Of a stretch of 64,000 nucleotides of DNA, positions 10,272-20,381 are shown in pieces. This stretch comes from Pseudomonas quercus. Its GTDB lineage: Bacteria; Pseudomonadota; Gammaproteobacteria; Pseudomonadales; Pseudomonadaceae. The first letter of the stretch is position 1; each line of letters begins with the position of its first letter. Made by a program: the position numbers and the translations under genes. The stretch lies in assembly GCF_012033695.1 (NCBI RefSeq), contig NZ_JAAVJI010000012.1, forward strand, positions 62,001 through 126,000. Reading direction: 5' to 3'. The notes beneath the pieces are model-generated. The model was given only the letters and a program-made list of their open reading frames with translations, did not search any database and was not told the DNA's origin.

Positions 10272-11270
10272 ATGATTAGCCAGCAGCTTTCACGTTTTCC
10301 CCGCTTGAACCTGATGCCCAGCGCAACCCCACTGGACAAGCTCGAACGCCTGTCTGCCTGGCTGGAGCGGGACCTCTACATCAAGCGCGATGATCTTACG
10401 CCACTGGCACTGGGTGGTAACAAGCTGCGCAAACTCGAATACCTGGCCGCCGATGCCTTGGCGCAAGGTGCTGATACCCTCATAACCGCAGGCGCTATCC
10501 AGAGCAACCATGTACGCCAGACCGCCGCCCTGGCAGCTCGCCTGGGCCTGGCCTGCTTTGCGTTGCTGGAAAACCCTACCGGAACGGAACATCCGGATTA
10601 CCTGAGCAACGGTAACCGCTTGCTGCTTGACCTCTTCGAGGCCCGCGTGGAGCTCGTGGAAAACCTGGACAACGCTCAAGCTTCCCTGGAAGCCTTGGCT
10701 GCCCGGTTGCGCACCGGCGGCAAGAAGCCCTACATCGTGCCGATTGGCGGCTCTAGCCCAGTCGGTACGTTGGGTTATGTACGCGCGGGGCTGGAACTGG
10801 CTGAACAGATCGATGCCAGCGGCGTCGAATTCTGCGCGGTCATGTTGGCCAGCGGCAGCGCAGGTACCCAGGCGGGGCTTGCACTGGCCCTGAGCGAACG
10901 CTTGCCGCAGCTGCCTGTCATTGGTGTGACGGTGTCCCGCGATGAAGACCAGCAACGGCCCAAGGTGCAGGCATTGGCTGAAGCCACGGCCAACCTGTTG
11001 GGCGTACCGTTGCCGGACGCGTTCAAGGTCCATTTGTGGGACGAGTACTACGGGCCTCGCTATGGTGAACCGAACGCAGGTGGGCTGGCGGCAATCAAAT
11101 TGCTGGCCGCCCAGGAAGGTATTCTGCTGGACCCTGTCTACACCGGCAAAGCCATGGCCGGTTTGCTGGACGGCGTAGGCCGGCAGCGTTTGAACGATGG
11201 CCCCATTCTGTTTTTGCACACCGGTGGTGCTCCGGCGCTGTTTGCCTACACGGATGCCTGGTCTGCCTGA
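10272..11270 (+). CDS. dcyD: D-cysteine desulfhydrase (PLP enzyme)
   Basis: Breaks D-cysteine into pyruvate, ammonia and sulfide using pyridoxal phosphate. The 332-residue protein shows the ACC-deaminase/DcyD fold signatures: [20 protein letters not shown] with the PLP lysine at K51, and [13 protein letters not shown]. The last quarter contains [16 protein letters not shown] and [13 protein letters not shown], as in E. coli DcyD (328). I chose the ATG at 10272; an upstream extension to 9978 lacks family similarity and would run across the divergent epsC gene. It starts the cystine transport operon, so sulfide release and cystine import are likely co-regulated. Confidence 0.9.
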   Translation: MISQQLSRFPRLNLMPSATPLDKLERLSAWLERDLYIKRDDLTPLALGGNKLRKLEYLAADALAQGADTLITAGAIQSNHVRQTAALAARLGLACFALLENPTGTEHPDYLSNGNRLLLDLFEARVELVENLDNAQASLEALAARLRTGGKKPYIVPIGGSSPVGTLGYVRAGLELAEQIDASGVEFCAVMLASGSAGTQAGLALALSERLPQLPVIGVTVSRDEDQQRPKVQALAEATANLLGVPLPDAFKVHLWDEYYGPRYGEPNAGGLAAIKLLAAQEGILLDPVYTGKAMAGLLDGVGRQRLNDGPILFLHTGGAPALFAYTDAWSA

Positions 11271-11297
11271 CTTTTTCCACACAACAAGGATACCTTG

Positions 11298-12089
11298 ATG
11301 CGCTTGAATGCCCTGCGACGCCACCTCGCCGTTACCGCCCTCGCCTTGGCCACTGCACTGGGTGCCCAAGCCCATGCCGGTGAGCAACTGCAACAGATCA
11401 AGGACCACGGCGCCCTGAAAGTGGGCCTTGAAGGCACCTACCCGCCGTTCAGCTTCGTAGATGAAAGCGGCAAGCTCACAGGCTTCGAAGTGGAACTGTC
11501 CCAAGCCCTGGCCAAGGAACTGGGCGTGAAGGCAGACATTCAACCCACCAAATGGGATGGCATTCTGGCCGCGCTGGAATCCAAGCGCCTGGATGTGGTG
11601 ATCAATCAGGTCACCATTTCGGACGAGCGCAAGAAGAAGTACGACTTCTCTGTGCCGTACACGGTCTCCGGCATCCAGGCACTGACCCGCAAGGCAGATG
11701 CTGCATCTATTGCAAAGCCTGCTGATCTGGCTGGCAAGAAAGTAGGTGTAGGCCTGGGTACCAACTACGAGCAGTGGCTTAAGCAGAATGTGCCGCAAGC
11801 TGACGTACGTACCTATGAAGACGACCCGACCAAGTTCCAGGACCTGATGAACAAGCGCATCGATGTCATTCTGGTGGACCGCTTGGCAGCGCTGGATACC
11901 GTCAAGAAGACTGGCGACCGCCTGGGTGTGGCCGGAGAAGCGTTCTCCCGCCAGGAAGCCGGCGTTACCCTGCGCAAGGACGAACCTGAGCTGCTCAAGG
12001 CTGTGAACGATGCCTTGGCCAAGCTGCGCAAGGACGGCACGCTGGCTCAGCTGTCGCAGAAATGGTTTGGCGCTGACGTTACCCAATGA
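11298..12089 (+). CDS. tcyJ: Cystine ABC transporter, periplasmic binding protein
   Basis: The TcyJ/FliY-type receptor for L-cystine and related amino acids. The ATG at 11298 has AAGGA 7 bases upstream; an in-frame TTG directly before it is ignored. A signal peptide MRLNALRRHLAVTALALATA ends near AHA. The mature protein has the family-3 solute-binding signatures GTYPPFSFVDESGKLTGFEVEL and VINQVTISDERKKKYDFS. The 263 residues match E. coli FliY (266). It sits 27 bp after dcyD and overlaps the next gene by 4 nt. Confidence 0.92.
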   Translation: MRLNALRRHLAVTALALATALGAQAHAGEQLQQIKDHGALKVGLEGTYPPFSFVDESGKLTGFEVELSQALAKELGVKADIQPTKWDGILAALESKRLDVVINQVTISDERKKKYDFSVPYTVSGIQALTRKADAASIAKPADLAGKKVGVGLGTNYEQWLKQNVPQADVRTYEDDPTKFQDLMNKRIDVILVDRLAALDTVKKTGDRLGVAGEAFSRQEAGVTLRKDEPELLKAVNDALAKLRKDGTLAQLSQKWFGADVTQ

Positions 12090-12760
12090 ACCAGGACAGC
12101 CTGCGCATCGCCCTGGAGTCACTGCCCTTCCTGCTTCAGGGCGCCTGGTTCACGATTGTACTGAGCCTGGGGGGCATGTTCTTCGGGCTGCTGCTGGGTT
12201 TCGCGCTGGCGCTGATGCGCCTGTCGCAGCTGGCCGTTCTTCGGGGCGTATCGCGGGTGTACGTGTCGTTCTTTCGCGGCACGCCCTTGTTGGTGCAATT
12301 GTTCCTGATCTACTACGGGTTGCCGTCCATAGGGCTTGAGCTGAGCCCGCTGACGGCCGCTCTGATAGGTTTCTCGCTGAACATGGCTGCCTATGCGTGT
12401 GAAATCCTGCGGGCAGCTATTGGCTCTATCGATCGAGGCCAGTGGGAGGCAGCGGCCAGTATCGGCATGACACGGGCACAAACCCTGCGCCGAACCATTC
12501 TGCCCCAAGCGGCACGTACTGCATTGCCACCCCTGGGTAACAGCTTCATCTCGCTGGTGAAAGATACGGCGTTGGCGGCCACGATCCAGGTGCCGGAGCT
12601 GTTCAGGCAGGCACAGCTGGTTACAGCGCGCACGTTCGAGATCTTTGCCATGTACCTGTCTGCCGCCTTGATCTACTGGGTGCTGGCCAGCCTTCTTGCG
12701 TACGTCCAGAACCGCCTGGAGCGCCGCGTTAACCGCCACGACTTGGAGCCTAAGCAATGA
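12086..12760 (+). CDS. tcyL: Cystine ABC transporter, permease
   Basis: Polar amino-acid type membrane subunit of 224 residues, homologous to TcyL/YecS. It has about five hydrophobic segments and the EAA coupling loop EAAASIGMTRAQTLRRTILPQAARTALPP. The preceding VYVSFFRGTPLLVQLFLIYYGLP is a hallmark of this family. It overlaps its neighbours by 4 nt on each side, so assembly of receptor, channel and ATPase is translationally coupled. Confidence 0.92.
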   Translation: MNQDSLRIALESLPFLLQGAWFTIVLSLGGMFFGLLLGFALALMRLSQLAVLRGVSRVYVSFFRGTPLLVQLFLIYYGLPSIGLELSPLTAALIGFSLNMAAYACEILRAAIGSIDRGQWEAAASIGMTRAQTLRRTILPQAARTALPPLGNSFISLVKDTALAATIQVPELFRQAQLVTARTFEIFAMYLSAALIYWVLASLLAYVQNRLERRVNRHDLEPKQ

Positions 12761-13506
12761 TTGTGGTGGAACACCTCACCAAACGTTTCAACGACACGCC
12801 AGTGCTGGACAACATCGACCTGACCGTCAGTGAAGGTGAAGTGGTAGCAGTGATTGGCCCCAGTGGCTCGGGCAAGACCACCTTCCTGCGCTGCCTCAAC
12901 CTGCTGGAAACACCCAGCGCGGGGAGGATTCAAGTGGGGGGCGTAACCATCGATGCAAACCGCGCTATCGCCAAGCAACAAGTGCAGGTGCGCCAGTTAC
13001 GCCAGCAGGTGGGTTTCGTCTTCCAGAATTTCAACCTGTTCCCTCACCGCACCGCACTGGAAAACGTGATTGAAGGGCCGGTAGTGGTGAAGAAGATGCC
13101 GGTTGCCCAAGCTCAGGCCCTGGGCCGTTCCCTGCTGGCCAAAGTAGGGCTGGCGGGCAAGGAAGACGCTTACCCGCGTCGGCTGTCCGGTGGCCAGCAG
13201 CAGCGGGTTGCCATTGCCCGGGCACTGGCCATGGAGCCACAGGTGATCCTGTTCGACGAACCTACCTCGGCACTGGACCCGGAGCTGGTCGGCGAAGTGC
13301 TGGCAACCATTCGCAGCCTGGCCGAAGAAAAGCGCACCATGGTCATCGTGACCCACGAAATGAGCTTCGCGCGAGATGTGGCTAACCGGGTGGTGTTCTT
13401 CGACAAGGGAAAGATCGTTGAACAAGGAGACCCAGCGGTCGTATTCGCAGCACCCCAACATGAGCGCACTCGCCAATTCCTGGGGAAATTCCTGGCGCAA
13501 CCTTGA
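12757..13506 (+). CDS. tcyN: Cystine ABC transporter, ATP-binding protein
   Basis: ATPase of the cystine importer, 249 residues. Walker A is GPSGSGKTT at residues 34-42, the signature LSGGQQQR is near 144, Walker B is VILFDEPTSALDP, and the switch histidine is in VTHEM. The closest recognised family is TcyN/YecC. It ends the dcyD-tcyJLN unit. The 132 bp after it (13507-13638) contain a short tandem repeat of the unit accaccgg and no clear terminator. Confidence 0.92.
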   Translation: MIVVEHLTKRFNDTPVLDNIDLTVSEGEVVAVIGPSGSGKTTFLRCLNLLETPSAGRIQVGGVTIDANRAIAKQQVQVRQLRQQVGFVFQNFNLFPHRTALENVIEGPVVVKKMPVAQAQALGRSLLAKVGLAGKEDAYPRRLSGGQQQRVAIARALAMEPQVILFDEPTSALDPELVGEVLATIRSLAEEKRTMVIVTHEMSFARDVANRVVFFDKGKIVEQGDPAVVFAAPQHERTRQFLGKFLAQP

Positions 13507-13638
13507 TACGCCCGCTTCTATATCAATTGCCAAAGGTTATTTCAAATTCTCTTTAAGCTCCTCTAGGGTATAACCACCGGACCACCGGACCATCACAGAC
13601 ACACCGCTTGAGTGCGGTTTCTATTATGTGAGGACGGT

Positions 13639-14448
13639 ATGGGTCGCGCTGCCTTGTTTACCCCATTGCGGGTGCTGCTATTGAGTGCCGGCCTGATCGC
13701 CGGCAATGCCTATGCGGCTGACGCGCCGCTGAAAGTCGGTACAACCGCCGCTTTTGCCATTCCTCTTGAGGCTGCCGTTGCCGAGGCTGACAGGCAGGGA
13801 TTGAAAGTCGAGCTGGTGGAATACACCGACTGGATCGCCCCTAACGTGAGCTTGGCGGCTGGCGACATTGACGTTAATTATTTCCAGCACATCCCCTTCC
13901 TTGAAAACGCTAAACAGGCGGCGGGCTTTGATCTGGTGTCTTACGCCCCTGGCATCATCAATAACGTGGGCCTGTATTCCAAGCGTTACAAAACCTTCCA
14001 AGACCTGCCTGAGGGTGCTTCAGTGGCCATCGCCAACGACCCTATCAACAGTGGCCGCGGCCTGCAGCTGCTAGCCAAGGCTGGTTTGATCGAACTCAAG
14101 CCAGGCGTAGGCTACAAGGCCACTGAAGACGACATCGTCAGCAACCCCAAGAAGCTTAAGATCCTTCAGGTAGAAGCCGTTCAACTGGTACGGGCCTATG
14201 ACGATGCCGACCTGGTGCAGGGCTATCCTGCCTATATCCGCTTGGCCAAGACGTTCGACCCGGAATCCGCCTTGCTCTTCGATGGCCTGGACCACCCTGA
14301 ATACGTGATTCAGTTCGTAATTCAGCCAAAGAACAAAAACGATCCCCGCCTAGCAAAATTCATCGACATCTACCAGCACTCGCCTGTCGTCAAAGCAGCG
14401 CTGGACACGTCTTTGGGTACCCTCTATCAACCTGGCTGGAAGGGTTAA
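13639..14448 (+). CDS. NlpA/MetQ-family substrate-binding protein
   Basis: Periplasmic receptor of a methionine-type ABC importer, 269 residues from the ATG at 13639, which has GAGGA 5-9 bases upstream. The signal peptide ends near NAYA-AD. There is no lipobox cysteine, so unlike E. coli MetQ this copy should be soluble in the periplasm. Family signatures are VEYTDWIAPNVSLAAGDID, NYFQHIPFLE and NDPINSGRGLQLLAKAG. It is followed after 3 bp by its ATPase gene. Given the sulfur-rich surroundings the ligand may be methionine, a methionine derivative or another organosulfur compound; the sequence does not decide. Confidence 0.88.
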   Translation: MGRAALFTPLRVLLLSAGLIAGNAYAADAPLKVGTTAAFAIPLEAAVAEADRQGLKVELVEYTDWIAPNVSLAAGDIDVNYFQHIPFLENAKQAAGFDLVSYAPGIINNVGLYSKRYKTFQDLPEGASVAIANDPINSGRGLQLLAKAGLIELKPGVGYKATEDDIVSNPKKLKILQVEAVQLVRAYDDADLVQGYPAYIRLAKTFDPESALLFDGLDHPEYVIQFVIQPKNKNDPRLAKFIDIYQHSPVVKAALDTSLGTLYQPGWKG

Positions 14449-14451
14449 ACC

Positions 14452-15570
14452 ATGAGTGCTCCTTCGCTCAAGCTGGTCGCCCCCCGTTCTACCGCCATTG
14501 GCCAGCAGCCTGTTTCAGCACCTCAAAGCGCTACGCCGCTTATCCGCTTGCAGGGCATCAGCAAGGTGTACCAAGGTGCCCTGGGGCCGGTTCACGCGCT
14601 CAAGGGCATCGACCTGGAGATCCAGCGGGGCGAAGTGTTCGGCATTATCGGGCGCAGCGGGGCGGGTAAATCTTCACTGCTGCGTACCCTGAACCGGCTG
14701 GAGTCTCCCACTGAAGGCCAGGTGTGGGTTGACCACATTGACTTGAGCACACTGACCGAAGACCGGCTGGTCGAGGTACGCCGTGGCATCGGCATGATCT
14801 TCCAGCACTTCAACCTGATGTCTGCCAAGACCGTGGCGCAGAACGTTGAGCTGCCGCTGAAAGTGGCAGGTGTTTCCCGTGCCATTCGCCAGCGCAAAGT
14901 CAGTGAGTTGCTCTCGCTGGTGGGTCTGGAAGGCAAGCACGATGCTTACCCTGCCCAACTTTCCGGCGGGCAGAAGCAGCGCGTGGGCATCGCCCGCGCA
15001 CTGGTACATGACCCTGCCCTACTGCTCTGTGACGAAGCCACCTCCGCGCTGGACCCGGAAACCACGGCCTCTATCCTGCAACTGCTGCGAGACATCAACC
15101 AGCGCCTTGGGCTGACCATTGTGCTGATCACTCACGAAATGGCCGTGATCCGCGACATCTGCCATCGCGTTGTAGTGCTGGAGCAAGGCTGTATCGTGGA
15201 ACAAGGGCCTGTATGGCAAGTGTTTGGCAACCCGCAGCATGAGGTGAGCCGCACGCTGTTGGCGCCCCTGCAGCAGGGCTTGCCACCTGCCTTGGTAGCA
15301 CGGCTGCACGCCATCCCACATAGCGGTTCAGCGCTGGTGCTTGCCTTGCGGTTCACAGGCGCTGGCACCGCCGAGCCTGACCTGTCCGGCCTGTTCCGCC
15401 TGTTGGGTGGGCACGTACGCCTGTTACATGGCGGGATTGATCAGATCCAGGGCCATACGCTGGGGCAGTTGACGGTGTCCGTCGCACAGTCCCCGCTGGA
15501 ACCCGCGCAGTGCGTGGAGCGTGCTCGTCAGTGGGCTGAACAGGTAGAGGTGCTGGGCTATGTGGACTGA
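14452..15570 (+). CDS. metN: MetN-type ABC transporter ATP-binding protein with C-terminal NIL domain
   Basis: ATPase of the adjacent methionine-type importer, 372 residues. It has Walker [10 protein letters not shown], the signature LSGGQKQR, Walker [15 protein letters not shown] and ITHEM. After residue ~275 it carries the small NIL ligand-sensing domain used by MetN for feedback inhibition by methionine. The first ~25 residues before [12 protein letters not shown] are an unusual low-complexity N-terminal tail. It overlaps the permease gene by 11 nt. Confidence 0.9.
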   Translation: MSAPSLKLVAPRSTAIGQQPVSAPQSATPLIRLQGISKVYQGALGPVHALKGIDLEIQRGEVFGIIGRSGAGKSSLLRTLNRLESPTEGQVWVDHIDLSTLTEDRLVEVRRGIGMIFQHFNLMSAKTVAQNVELPLKVAGVSRAIRQRKVSELLSLVGLEGKHDAYPAQLSGGQKQRVGIARALVHDPALLLCDEATSALDPETTASILQLLRDINQRLGLTIVLITHEMAVIRDICHRVVVLEQGCIVEQGPVWQVFGNPQHEVSRTLLAPLQQGLPPALVARLHAIPHSGSALVLALRFTGAGTAEPDLSGLFRLLGGHVRLLHGGIDQIQGHTLGQLTVSVAQSPLEPAQCVERARQWAEQVEVLGYVD

Positions 15571-16204
15571 GCGTTTGTTGCAAGGCGCGTTGGATACCCT
15601 GTTGATGGTAGGGCTGAGTTCGCTGATCGCCTTACTGGCAGGCATTCCCATGGCGGTCATTCTGGTGACCAGCGATCGAGGCGGCATTTTCGAGGCACCG
15701 TTGGTCAATCGCCTGCTGGGCGGCTTTGTAAACCTGTTCCGCTCCATTCCGTTCCTGATTCTGATGGTGGCGCTGATCCCTTTCACGCGCTGGATCGTGG
15801 GCACTACTTATGGGGTGTGGGCAGCTGTAGTGCCGCTGACGCTGGCGGCCACGCCTTTCTTTGCACGCATTGCAGAGGTAAGCCTGCGCGAAGTCGACCA
15901 TGGGTTGGTAGAGGCTGCCCAGGCCATGGGGTGCCGTCGCTGGCACATCATCTGGCATGTGCTGCTGCCTGAGGCCCGGCCAGGCATTGTGGGCGGGTTT
16001 ACCATCACCTTGGTTACCATGATCAACAGCTCTGCCATGGCAGGCGCCGTGGGGGCCGGCGGCTTGGGGGATATCGCTTACCGGTATGGATACCAGCGGT
16101 TCGACACCCAGGTAATGCTGACCGTGATCGTGTTGCTGGTGCTGCTGGTGGCGGTGATTCAGTTGGGCGGGGACCGGTTGGCGCAGCGGCTCAACAAGCG
16201 TTGA
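15560..16204 (+). CDS. metI: MetI-type ABC transporter permease
   Basis: Channel subunit of 214 residues with about five membrane helices. It shows the motif [29 protein letters not shown] that docks on MetN, and [26 protein letters not shown], a near-diagnostic MetI stretch. It completes a metQ-N-I set in the order Q, N, I, distinct from the single metQ-like gene at 21.6-22.4 kb. It converges on triC across 74 bp that hold an imperfect hairpin. Confidence 0.92.
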   Translation: MWTERLLQGALDTLLMVGLSSLIALLAGIPMAVILVTSDRGGIFEAPLVNRLLGGFVNLFRSIPFLILMVALIPFTRWIVGTTYGVWAAVVPLTLAATPFFARIAEVSLREVDHGLVEAAQAMGCRRWHIIWHVLLPEARPGIVGGFTITLVTMINSSAMAGAVGAGGLGDIAYRYGYQRFDTQVMLTVIVLLVLLVAVIQLGGDRLAQRLNKR

Positions 16205-16217
16205 CCTGAGGCGTGTT

Positions 16218-16262
16218 CCCGGGTTCTGGCTTGGCTCCGTAGGGAGCAGGCCACAGCCCGGG
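16218..16262. terminator. Hairpin between convergent metI and triC
   Basis: Arms CCCGGG at 16218-16223 and 16257-16262 enclose an imperfect inner stem (CTCC with GGAG). It lies between two convergent genes, where a bidirectional terminator or a REP-like element is expected. There is no T-run on either side, so this is a weak call. Confidence 0.3.
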
Positions 16263-16278
16263 TAGCACCGGACCGCCT

Positions 16279-19200
16279 CTACTCTTTTATCCGGTACCAG
16301 GCCACGTACAGTGCGGGCAGGAACAGCAGCGTCAGCAGCGTAGCGCTGATGATGCCGCCGATCATGGCATAGGCCATAGGCCCCCAGAACACCTCGCGGG
16401 CAATGGGGATCATGCCCAGGCTGGCGGCGGCCGCGGTCAGCAGGATAGGGCGACGGCGGTGCTGTGTCGCCTCCACCACCGCATCCCACGGCTTGTAGCC
16501 ATCACGCTCGAAACTATCGATCTGGGTTACCAGGATTACCGAGTTGCGGATGATGATCCCGATCAGTGCCAGCACCCCAAGGATCGCCACAAAACCCAGC
16601 GGCGTACCAGTAGGCACCAGTGCGATGACCACACCGATCAGCCCCAAAGGAGCCACGCTGGCGACCAGGAACATCTTCTGTACGCTGTGCAGCTGGATCA
16701 TCAGGAACGTGGCCATCAGGAAGATCATCAACGGTACCACTTGGGCAATCGGCCCTTGGGCCTTGCCGCTCTCCTCTACCGTGCCACCCGTAGCCACCTT
16801 GTAGCCGGCAGGCAGGTCAGCAGAAAAGCGGTCGATGTCCGGCTTAAGCTCGGTGACCAGGTCCGTAGGCTGCATATTGTCGCGCACCGCAGCCTTGAGG
16901 GTGACCGTGGGCAGCCGGTCCCGGCGCCATACCAGCGGTTGCTCAAGTTCATACCGCACAGTGGCGAACGACAACAGCGGAATGGACACGCCACTGGGGG
17001 TAACGATCTGCAGGTTCTGCAAGGTTTCGGGCGAGTTACGCTCGGCGTCTTCCGCGCGGCCAATCACATTTACCAAGTAAATATCATCGTTCACCTGGGT
17101 AATGGCCGCCCCACTGACAATAGTATTCATCAGCTTGGCCACGTCTTCGGACGACAGCCCCAACTGGCGCGCGCGGTCCTGGGCAATGTCGATACGCAGT
17201 ACTTTGCCCGGCTCGTTCCAGTCGAAAATCATGTCGCCCACATGGGGGTTCTGGTCCAACAAGGTGGCCAGGTCGATGGCATGCCTGCGCACTTCATCAA
17301 TGTCTTTGCCACTGACCCGGTACTGCAACGGCCGCCCCACAGGCGGGCCCATTTCCAGCGGCTGCACATAGGTACCGATACCCACGAAGTCTTTACGCAG
17401 CTTTTCACGTAGCCGCTCGGCCAAGGCTTCACGCTGCTCAAGCCCTTTGCTCACGATGACCAACTGGGCGTAGTAAGGGTTCTGCAATTGCTGGTCCAGA
17501 GGCAGATAGAACCGGATAGCGCCCTCACCGATGTAGGTACTCCACCGGGCAATATCCGGGTCGTCCTTGATCATGGCTTCCAGCTTGTCCACGGCTTTGG
17601 CGGTTTCGTGGATAGACGCGTTTTGCGGCAGGTTCAGGTCCACCAGCAACTCTGGGCGGTCCGACGACGGGAAGAACTGATTCTGCACAAAGCGCATGCA
17701 GAACAACGCCAACGCAAACAGTAGCAAGGTGCCAATGATGGTCAGCCAGCGGTGGCGCATACAGCCCACCAGCGCGCTATTGAAGGCCCGACCGATGCGG
17801 CCCGGCTCCTCGGACTGCTGTTTGGCAACCTTTTCACTGAGAATGTGCACACCGATTACCGGCGCGAAGAACACCGCCACCACCCACGACACCAGCATGG
17901 CAATGGCGATCACGGCGAACAAGGTGAAGGTGTACTCGCCGGCCGAGCTGGCATTCAAACCGATGGGCGTGAAGCCCGCGACCGTGACCAGCGTACCGGT
18001 GAGCATCGGAAAAGCCGTAGACGTATAGGCAAAGGTAGCGGCCTTCTTCCGGCTGTCCCCCAACTCCAGCCGAGTCACCATCATCTCCACGGTAATCATG
18101 GCATCGTCCACTAACAGGCCCAGGGCGATGATAAGTGCGCCGAGGGAAATCCGCTGCATGGTGATGCCGCTGTACTCCATGAATACGAAAACCATGGCCA
18201 GCACCAAGGGGATAGAGCAGGCCACTACCAACCCAGCCCTGATACCGAGGCTGACGAAGCTCACCACCATCACGATCACCACTGCCTCGAACAGCGCACT
18301 GGTGAACCCGCCTACGGCTTTTTCCACCACGGCTGCCTGGTCAGACACCGTGTGCACGCCTACCCCAACGGGCAACTCGGCCGTCAGCTCAGTCATGCGG
18401 CTGTGCAATGCCTTTCCGAAAGCCTGGATATTGCCGCCGTCGCGCATGGCCACGGCCAGGCCTACCGCAGGCTGGCCATTGAAGCGCAGCTGCGGCGTAG
18501 GCGGCTCGGCATAACCGCGTGTGATGTCGGCAACGTCGGCCAGCCGGTAGAAGCGATCATTGACCCGCAGGTTCAGTTCACGCAAGTCGGCTTCGGAGCG
18601 GAATTGCCCCGTGGTACGCACAGAGATGCGCTCCGGGCCGGCTTCGATCACACCCGCCGGTGTGACGGCGTTCTGGGCCTGCAAAGCCTGCACCACCTGG
18701 CGCTGGTCCAGCCCCAGGGCCGCCAGCTTGCGAGTGGAAAAGTTGAGGTAGATAACCTCATCCTGCTCGCCGATCATTTCGACCTTGCCCAGGTTGGGCA
18801 CTTGTCGAATACCGGCGCGTACCTGCTCCACGTAGTCACGCAGCTGGCGCATGGTCAGGCCATCGGCGGTAAAGGCATAGATAGACCCGAACACGTCCCC
18901 AAACTCGTCATTGAAGGCAGGCCCTTGCAACCCTTGGGGGAAGTCGCCGCGAATGTCATCGATCTTTTTGCGGACTTCATACCAGATATGGGGAATCGCC
19001 CCGGCCTTGGTGGTATCACGCAGGTACACGAATACCGTGGACTCCCCAGGGCGGGTGTAGCTTTTGGTGTAATCCAGGGAATCCAGCTCTTCGAGTTTTT
19101 TCTCGATACGGTCAGTGACCTGCTTGAGGGTTTCTTCCTGGGTGGCGCCCGGCCACCGGGTCTGGATCACCATGGTCTTGATGGTGAAGGCAGGGTCTTC

Positions 19201-19320
19201 TTCGCGGCCCAGCTTCATATAGGAAAACACGCCCATCAGCAGTGCCACGAACATCAGGTACCACACGAACGACTGATGCCGCAGCGCCCAGTCCGAGAGG
19301 TTGAACTTGCTGCCGCTCAT
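16279..19320 (-). CDS. triC: RND efflux transporter, TriC-like
   Basis: Inner-membrane proton-driven pump, 1013 residues. It has the AcrB layout: an N-terminal helix, a porter domain, membrane helices around residues 335-500, a second porter half, and six final helices. The proton-relay pair is visible in ALGLLVDDAMITVEMM (DD). It is shorter than AcrB/MexB (about 1045). Two adaptor genes precede it, an arrangement known from TriABC of P. aeruginosa, where both adaptors and the outer channel OpmH are needed for triclosan efflux. The start ATG overlaps the triB stop by 4 nt. No outer-membrane factor is adjacent. Confidence 0.88.
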   Translation of the reverse strand: MSGSKFNLSDWALRHQSFVWYLMFVALLMGVFSYMKLGREEDPAFTIKTMVIQTRWPGATQEETLKQVTDRIEKKLEELDSLDYTKSYTRPGESTVFVYLRDTTKAGAIPHIWYEVRKKIDDIRGDFPQGLQGPAFNDEFGDVFGSIYAFTADGLTMRQLRDYVEQVRAGIRQVPNLGKVEMIGEQDEVIYLNFSTRKLAALGLDQRQVVQALQAQNAVTPAGVIEAGPERISVRTTGQFRSEADLRELNLRVNDRFYRLADVADITRGYAEPPTPQLRFNGQPAVGLAVAMRDGGNIQAFGKALHSRMTELTAELPVGVGVHTVSDQAAVVEKAVGGFTSALFEAVVIVMVVSFVSLGIRAGLVVACSIPLVLAMVFVFMEYSGITMQRISLGALIIALGLLVDDAMITVEMMVTRLELGDSRKKAATFAYTSTAFPMLTGTLVTVAGFTPIGLNASSAGEYTFTLFAVIAIAMLVSWVVAVFFAPVIGVHILSEKVAKQQSEEPGRIGRAFNSALVGCMRHRWLTIIGTLLLFALALFCMRFVQNQFFPSSDRPELLVDLNLPQNASIHETAKAVDKLEAMIKDDPDIARWSTYIGEGAIRFYLPLDQQLQNPYYAQLVIVSKGLEQREALAERLREKLRKDFVGIGTYVQPLEMGPPVGRPLQYRVSGKDIDEVRRHAIDLATLLDQNPHVGDMIFDWNEPGKVLRIDIAQDRARQLGLSSEDVAKLMNTIVSGAAITQVNDDIYLVNVIGRAEDAERNSPETLQNLQIVTPSGVSIPLLSFATVRYELEQPLVWRRDRLPTVTLKAAVRDNMQPTDLVTELKPDIDRFSADLPAGYKVATGGTVEESGKAQGPIAQVVPLMIFLMATFLMIQLHSVQKMFLVASVAPLGLIGVVIALVPTGTPLGFVAILGVLALIGIIIRNSVILVTQIDSFERDGYKPWDAVVEATQHRRRPILLTAAAASLGMIPIAREVFWGPMAYAMIGGIISATLLTLLFLPALYVAWYRIKE

Positions 19321-20381
19321 GGGGCCTTTCCTTGATCTGTTTTTATCTGCTGCCCCGGCGTGAGGCTGTTCAACCCGGCAATGGCCACACGCTCACCTGG
19401 GCGAACGCTGGCATCGATGATTGCGGTACTGTCTTTACGTTGCATGACCCGAACCGAGCGCGGTGACACGGTGTGGGCTTGCTCATCGATCACCCACACT
19501 TGAGTTTTACCGTCTTTTTCCTGCAACGCTTGCAGGGGTATCTCCCCTTGGGGTTCGACCTTGCGCGAGGCGCTCACGCTGATGGCCGTGCCCAGACGCA
19601 GGCCAGGGGGCGCGTCTGCCAGGCTAAGGCGTACCTGACGTGTACGTGTGGTGCTGTTGGCCTGGGGCTCGATTTCCCGCAAGGTGGCCTGAGTGGCCAC
19701 GCTGGGGTCCAGCTGGGCCTGTACAGAGAAGTCCACCGCTGGGGATAGTTGCTCGACCAGCGCGGCAGGTAGGTCGATCACCGCCTCCTTGATGTCCGGG
19801 CGGGCAAGCGTGACCACTTCCTGGCCGGCCGTGACCACTTGCCCGGCTTCAGCACTCAAGGCTGTGACAACGGCGTCGTGGTCGGCTCGCAACTCGCTGT
19901 AGCCCACTTGGTCTTTGGCCTGGCTGGCAGCTGCACGGGCTTGCTCAAGGGAAGCCCGAGACGTTTTCAAATCCGCTGTTGCACGGTCCAGCAGTGCGGT
20001 TGAACCTACACCCCGGTCATACAACTCCTGCTGGCGACGGCTGTTGGCCTGGGCGTTGATCCATTGTGCCTCCACTCGGGCCAGATCGCCTTGGCGCGAG
20101 CGCAGTTGGTTCTGCTGGTCGGTAGGGTCCAGCACGGCGAGCAAATCACCTTTTTTGACCTCGCTGCCTACATCTACCAAGCGGCGAGCAATACGGCCAC
20201 CCACCCGAAAGCCCAGCGTACTTTCATAGCGTGGCGCGATGTTGCCTGCAAACCGGCCCAATAGCTGCTGATCTACAGCGGTGACTGTGGCTGACAACAC
20301 AGGCCGCACGGGCTCCGGCGGGGGAGCGTCTTCTCCACAGCCCGCCAGCATTACGAAAGGCAGCGCATACCAGAATTTCAT
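19317..20381 (-). CDS. triB: RND efflux periplasmic adaptor, TriB-like lipoprotein
   Basis: Second membrane-fusion protein of the pump, 354 residues. The start MKFWYALPFVMLAGCGED gives a short signal with lipobox LAGC, so it is anchored to the inner membrane by lipid. The barrel-sandwich half GRIARRLVDVGSEVKKGDLLAVLDP and a helical hairpin (about residues 85-150) follow. It overlaps both triA and triC by 4 nt. The presence of two non-identical adaptors in one operon suggests a mixed adaptor ring. Confidence 0.87.
   Translation of the reverse strand: MKFWYALPFVMLAGCGEDAPPPEPVRPVLSATVTAVDQQLLGRFAGNIAPRYESTLGFRVGGRIARRLVDVGSEVKKGDLLAVLDPTDQQNQLRSRQGDLARVEAQWINAQANSRRQQELYDRGVGSTALLDRATADLKTSRASLEQARAAASQAKDQVGYSELRADHDAVVTALSAEAGQVVTAGQEVVTLARPDIKEAVIDLPAALVEQLSPAVDFSVQAQLDPSVATQATLREIEPQANSTTRTRQVRLSLADAPPGLRLGTAISVSASRKVEPQGEIPLQALQEKDGKTQVWVIDEQAHTVSPRSVRVMQRKDSTAIIDASVRPGERVAIAGLNSLTPGQQIKTDQGKAP

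Noticed and set aside
10290-12122. A 610-codon open frame on the minus strand
   Set aside because: It lies opposite dcyD and tcyJ, which are clear family members; no domain pattern is seen. Long antisense frames are common in GC-rich codon usage.
13507-13638. Tandem accaccgg repeat before the metQ-like gene
   Set aside because: Only two copies; too short to call a functional element.
16459-19335. Long plus-strand frames opposite triC
   Set aside because: They follow the codon pattern of the RND gene and show no similarity to any family.
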